NCBI GenBank assembly: GCA_025774405.1
Contig: JALGWB010000083.1
Coordinates: 1-8,210 of the forward strand
Direction: 5' to 3'
Length of the DNA: 8,210 nucleotides
Origin: a bacterium
GTDB lineage: Bacteria > Arandabacterota > Arandabacteria > Arandabacterales > Arandabacteraceae
Position numbers and translations under genes: made by a program. How positions within the stretch are numbered: the first letter of the stretch is position 1; each line of letters opens with the position of its first letter. The notes beneath the pieces are model-generated. The model was given only the letters and a program-made list of their open reading frames with translations, was not told the origin of the DNA and did not search any database. This document shows, one piece after another, positions 6,353-8,210 of the stretch.

Positions 6353-7637
6353 GGTTGCTGTGATAGGGGGAGGTATAGCTGGCATTCAGGCGGCTTTGGA
6401 TCTTGGCGAGATGGGGATTGAGGTGTTGCTCATTGAGAAGAAGCCGAGCATTGGCGGTGTGATGGCACAGCTTGACAAGACCTTCCCCACGAACGATTGC
6501 TCAATATGAATTCTCGCGCCCAAGATGCTGGATGCCGGTCGGCATCCGAAAATCAAGATGCTGGCATATAGTGAAGTTGAAGGAGTCAGAGGAGAAAACG
6601 GTCATTTCGAACTGAAGGTACGCAGGAAGGCACGCTACGTGAAGGAGGATGTTTGCAACGCCTGCGGGATGTGCGTTTCAAAGTGTCCAGGTCGAGCTCC
6701 GGATGCTTTCGATATGGGTTTGAGGAAGCGAACAGCGATCTACCTCTATTTCTCTCAGGGTATTCCCGCCGTTATGACGATTGATCCGGAGAATTGTATC
6801 TACTTCACAAAAGGCAGATGCAGAACCTGTGAGAAGGTTTGCGATAAGGGTGCGATAGATTTCGATATGAAAGACCGAGTGGAGTCCTTCAAGGTCAATG
6901 CTGTGATCCTTGCGACAGGTCTTGACATCTTTGATCCTTCTGATCTTACCCAGTATGGCTTCGGAAGGCTGAAGAATGTCATCACCGGGCTTCAATATGA
7001 AAGGCTGATAAATGCAACTGGACCGACGGCCGGGCATCTATACAGACCTTCTGACGGTAAGCTTGCCAGGAAGGTTGCTTACGTGCAGTGTGTTGGCTCA
7101 CGAGATCTCACCAATTGTGGTTATTGCTCAAGCGTCTGCTGCATGTATTCAATCAAGGATGCCATGCTTGCCAGAGAACACGATCCTGAGTCGGTTTCCT
7201 ATATTTTCCATACTGATCTGAGGAACGTTGGCAAATGGTTTCAGAAATACGAGATGCGTGCACGGGAGGAATATGGTGTCAAGTTCATAAGGGGTCGAGT
7301 TGCTCAGATTGAGGAGGATGCCGATTGCAACCCAGTAGTCTGGTACGAGGATACTCGTCTTCAGCAGGTAAAATCATTGAAGGTTGAGATGGTTGTCCTT
7401 GCTACAGCAGCAATGCCAGCTTTAGGAACAAGCAAGCTTGCCCGGCTCATGCATGTAAAGACCGATCCCCATGGCTTTATTTCTACAAGACCTGATGAGC
7501 CTGCTGATACATCGAGACCGGGCATCTTTGCCTGTGGCTTTTGCAAGGGTCCGTGTGACATACCGGAAGCAGTCAGTCAGGCAAGTGCTGCAGCCCAGCG
7601 GGCCGCTGCATTTGTCAGCACGGGTGCTGGTGTATGA
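6342..7637 (+). CDS. hdrA: HdrA-type FAD iron-sulfur protein containing selenocysteine (UGA at 6507-6509)
   Basis: A 431-residue HdrA selenoprotein, read through one in-frame UGA. It starts directly with the FAD motif RVAVIGGGIAGIQAA, so it lacks the N-terminal HdrA cysteine domain. The conserved HdrA stretch is intact across the UGA: KTFPTNDCSI-U56-ILAPKM, with Sec where relatives have Cys. An inserted ferredoxin-like part carries C105/108/111/115 and C152/160/163/167 (NACGMCVSKC; CIYFTKGRCRTCEKVC). The motif CVGSRDL-CGYCSSVCC follows (C250, C259, C262, C266, C267), then AMPAL, and near the end GIFACGFCKGPCD (C398/401/405). There is no C-terminal 2x[4Fe-4S] domain. HdrA carries the FAD that bifurcates electrons, and the Cys/Sec beside it is a cluster ligand in the family. 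Sec HdrA is known in methanogens and in some anaerobic bacteria. It overlaps its left neighbour by 11 bases and the next gene by 4 (ATGA). Confidence 0.93.
6507..6509 (+). other. Selenocysteine codon (UGA, Sec56)
   Basis: The TGA stands at the second cysteine position of the HdrA motif NDCSxCILxPKM. The protein resumes in the same frame with ILAPKM and continues for 375 conserved residues, so it is recoded rather than a stop. A SECIS-like hairpin lies just downstream. Confidence 0.92.
6530..6547 (+). promoter_or_regulatory. Bacterial SECIS hairpin for the UGA codon
   Basis: A perfect 7-bp stem, GGATGCC paired with GGCATCC, closes a four-base loop GGTC (6537-6540). The stem begins 20 bases after the UGA and the loop 27 bases after it, inside the spacing used by bacterial SECIS elements. 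The loop GGUC equals the SelB-binding loop core of the E. coli fdhF SECIS. The hairpin is coding, over residues Leu-Asp-Ala-Gly-Arg-His-Pro. The bulged U of the fdhF stem is not present. Confidence 0.85.
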
Positions 7638-8210
7638 AACGAGACAAGCCTGCAACCAGATCGGAAAGAAGTGGTTCACCGAGAATCGGTGTCTTCGTAT
7701 GTAACTGTGGCATAAACATCGCAGGATTTCTCGACACAAAGGCTGTGGCTGAGTATGCTAAGACCTTACCGAACGTGGTATTTGTCAAAGAGAATCTCTA
7801 CTCGTGCTCCGAGGCGGGTGTGAGAGATATCAAACAGGGGATCATTGATAACAAGCTCGAAAGGGTAGTCGTTGCCGCCTGTACTCCAAGGACGCATGAG
7901 CCAACCTTCCGTGCCGCATGTGAGGAGGCAGGGCTTAATGCCTACCACTTTGAATTTGTGAACATTCGAGAGCATTGCTCGTGGGTACATAAGGATTCGC
8001 CGGATGAGGCAACCGAGAAAGCAAAAGACCTCATAAGAATGGGTGTAGCCCGTGCCACCTATCTTGAGCCTCTGCAGTCAATTGTTGGCGATGTTACCAG
8101 GCGGGCGCTTGTCATCGGTGGAGGAATATCGGGCATAACCGCAGCCCTTGAGCTCGCCTCACGTGGCTTTGAGGTGATTTTAATTGAGCAGGATAAGAGC
8201 CTGGGCGGAC
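7634..8210 (+). CDS. hdrA: HdrA with intact N-terminal cysteine domain (3' partial)
   Basis: The first 192 residues of a third HdrA-family flavoprotein, open at the right edge. The start ATG overlaps the preceding stop (ATGA), typical of translational coupling; no strong Shine-Dalgarno site is visible. The N-terminal domain (about 17-145) has the full HdrA set: RIGVFVCNCGINIAGF (C23, C25), ENLYSCSEAG (C58), VVAACTPRTHEPTF (C83) and NIREHCSWVH (C115), which bind a [4Fe-4S] cluster in the family. The FAD domain opens at RALVIGGGISGITAALELASRG, followed by VILIEQDKSLGG, where the window ends. Whether it keeps the cluster cysteines by the flavin and the C-terminal ferredoxins cannot be seen. It could be the partner of the Sec HdrA, which lacks this N-terminal domain, or one half of a larger HdrA fusion. 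Confidence 0.93.
   Translation, partial: MKRDKPATRSERSGSPRIGVFVCNCGINIAGFLDTKAVAEYAKTLPNVVFVKENLYSCSEAGVRDIKQGIIDNKLERVVVAACTPRTHEPTFRAACEEAGLNAYHFEFVNIREHCSWVHKDSPDEATEKAKDLIRMGVARATYLEPLQSIVGDVTRRALVIGGGISGITAALELASRGFEVILIEQDKSLGG

Noticed and set aside
6297..7637. Two separate genes or a pseudogene broken by the stop at 6507-6509
   Set aside because: The TGA is at the conserved Cys/Sec position, the frame and HdrA homology continue without a gap, and a SECIS-type hairpin follows. Recoding explains it better.

Overview
This window holds one tightly packed, co-directional (+ strand) gene run of eight coding sequences with essentially no non-coding DNA. The largest gap is 6 bases; most neighbours touch or overlap. 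It is cut at both ends: the first gene is open at the left edge and the last at the right edge. I see no promoter, terminator, RNA gene, mobile element or CRISPR array, so this is the inside of a longer operon.

Order: (1) the end of a response-regulator receiver domain fused in frame to a NuoE-like [2Fe-2S] subunit; (2) a NuoF-like FMN/NADH subunit with a thioredoxin-like [2Fe-2S] front domain and a 2x[4Fe-4S] tail; (3) a short NuoG/HoxU-like iron-sulfur protein; (4) an HdrA-like FAD protein with a cysteine-poor front half; (5) an MvhD-like [2Fe-2S] subunit with no ordinary start codon; (6) an HdrD-type protein (HdrC ferredoxin plus two HdrB CCG domains); (7) a second HdrA with an in-frame UGA at its conserved cysteine, followed by a bacterial SECIS-type hairpin, so a selenoprotein; (8) the start of a third HdrA with an intact N-terminal cysteine domain.

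Together this is a soluble NADH dehydrogenase module (NuoE/F/G-like) joined to a heterodisulfide-reductase-type module (HdrA/HdrBC/MvhD-like), the parts list of a flavin-based electron bifurcation machine. The set also resembles BamD-BamI of the class II benzoyl-CoA reductase complex: HdrD-like BamD, HdrA-like BamE, MvhD-like BamF and NuoEFG-like BamGHI. The AOR-type catalytic subunit BamB and the ferredoxin BamC are not in the window, so the final acceptor cannot be read here. A likely scheme (inference): NADH enters or leaves at the NuoF-like FMN, electrons pass over NuoE/NuoG-like clusters and MvhD to the HdrA flavins, and the HdrD-like subunit and low-potential ferredoxin sites deliver them to two acceptors.

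The organism is most likely a strictly anaerobic bacterium. The SECIS lies directly after the UGA inside the gene (bacterial style; archaea place it in the untranslated region), Shine-Dalgarno sites are clear, and GTG/TTG starts are common. Desulfobacterota (former Deltaproteobacteria) or a Dehalococcoidia-like Chloroflexota lineage would fit, but the sequence alone does not settle this.

Most noteworthy: the UGA-Sec codon with its hairpin; the receiver-NuoE fusion; the GGGGGG run between HdrA and MvhD, where a +1 shift would fuse the two reading frames; the Cys-to-His change in MvhD; and three tandem HdrA paralogues with different, apparently complementary cofactor sets.
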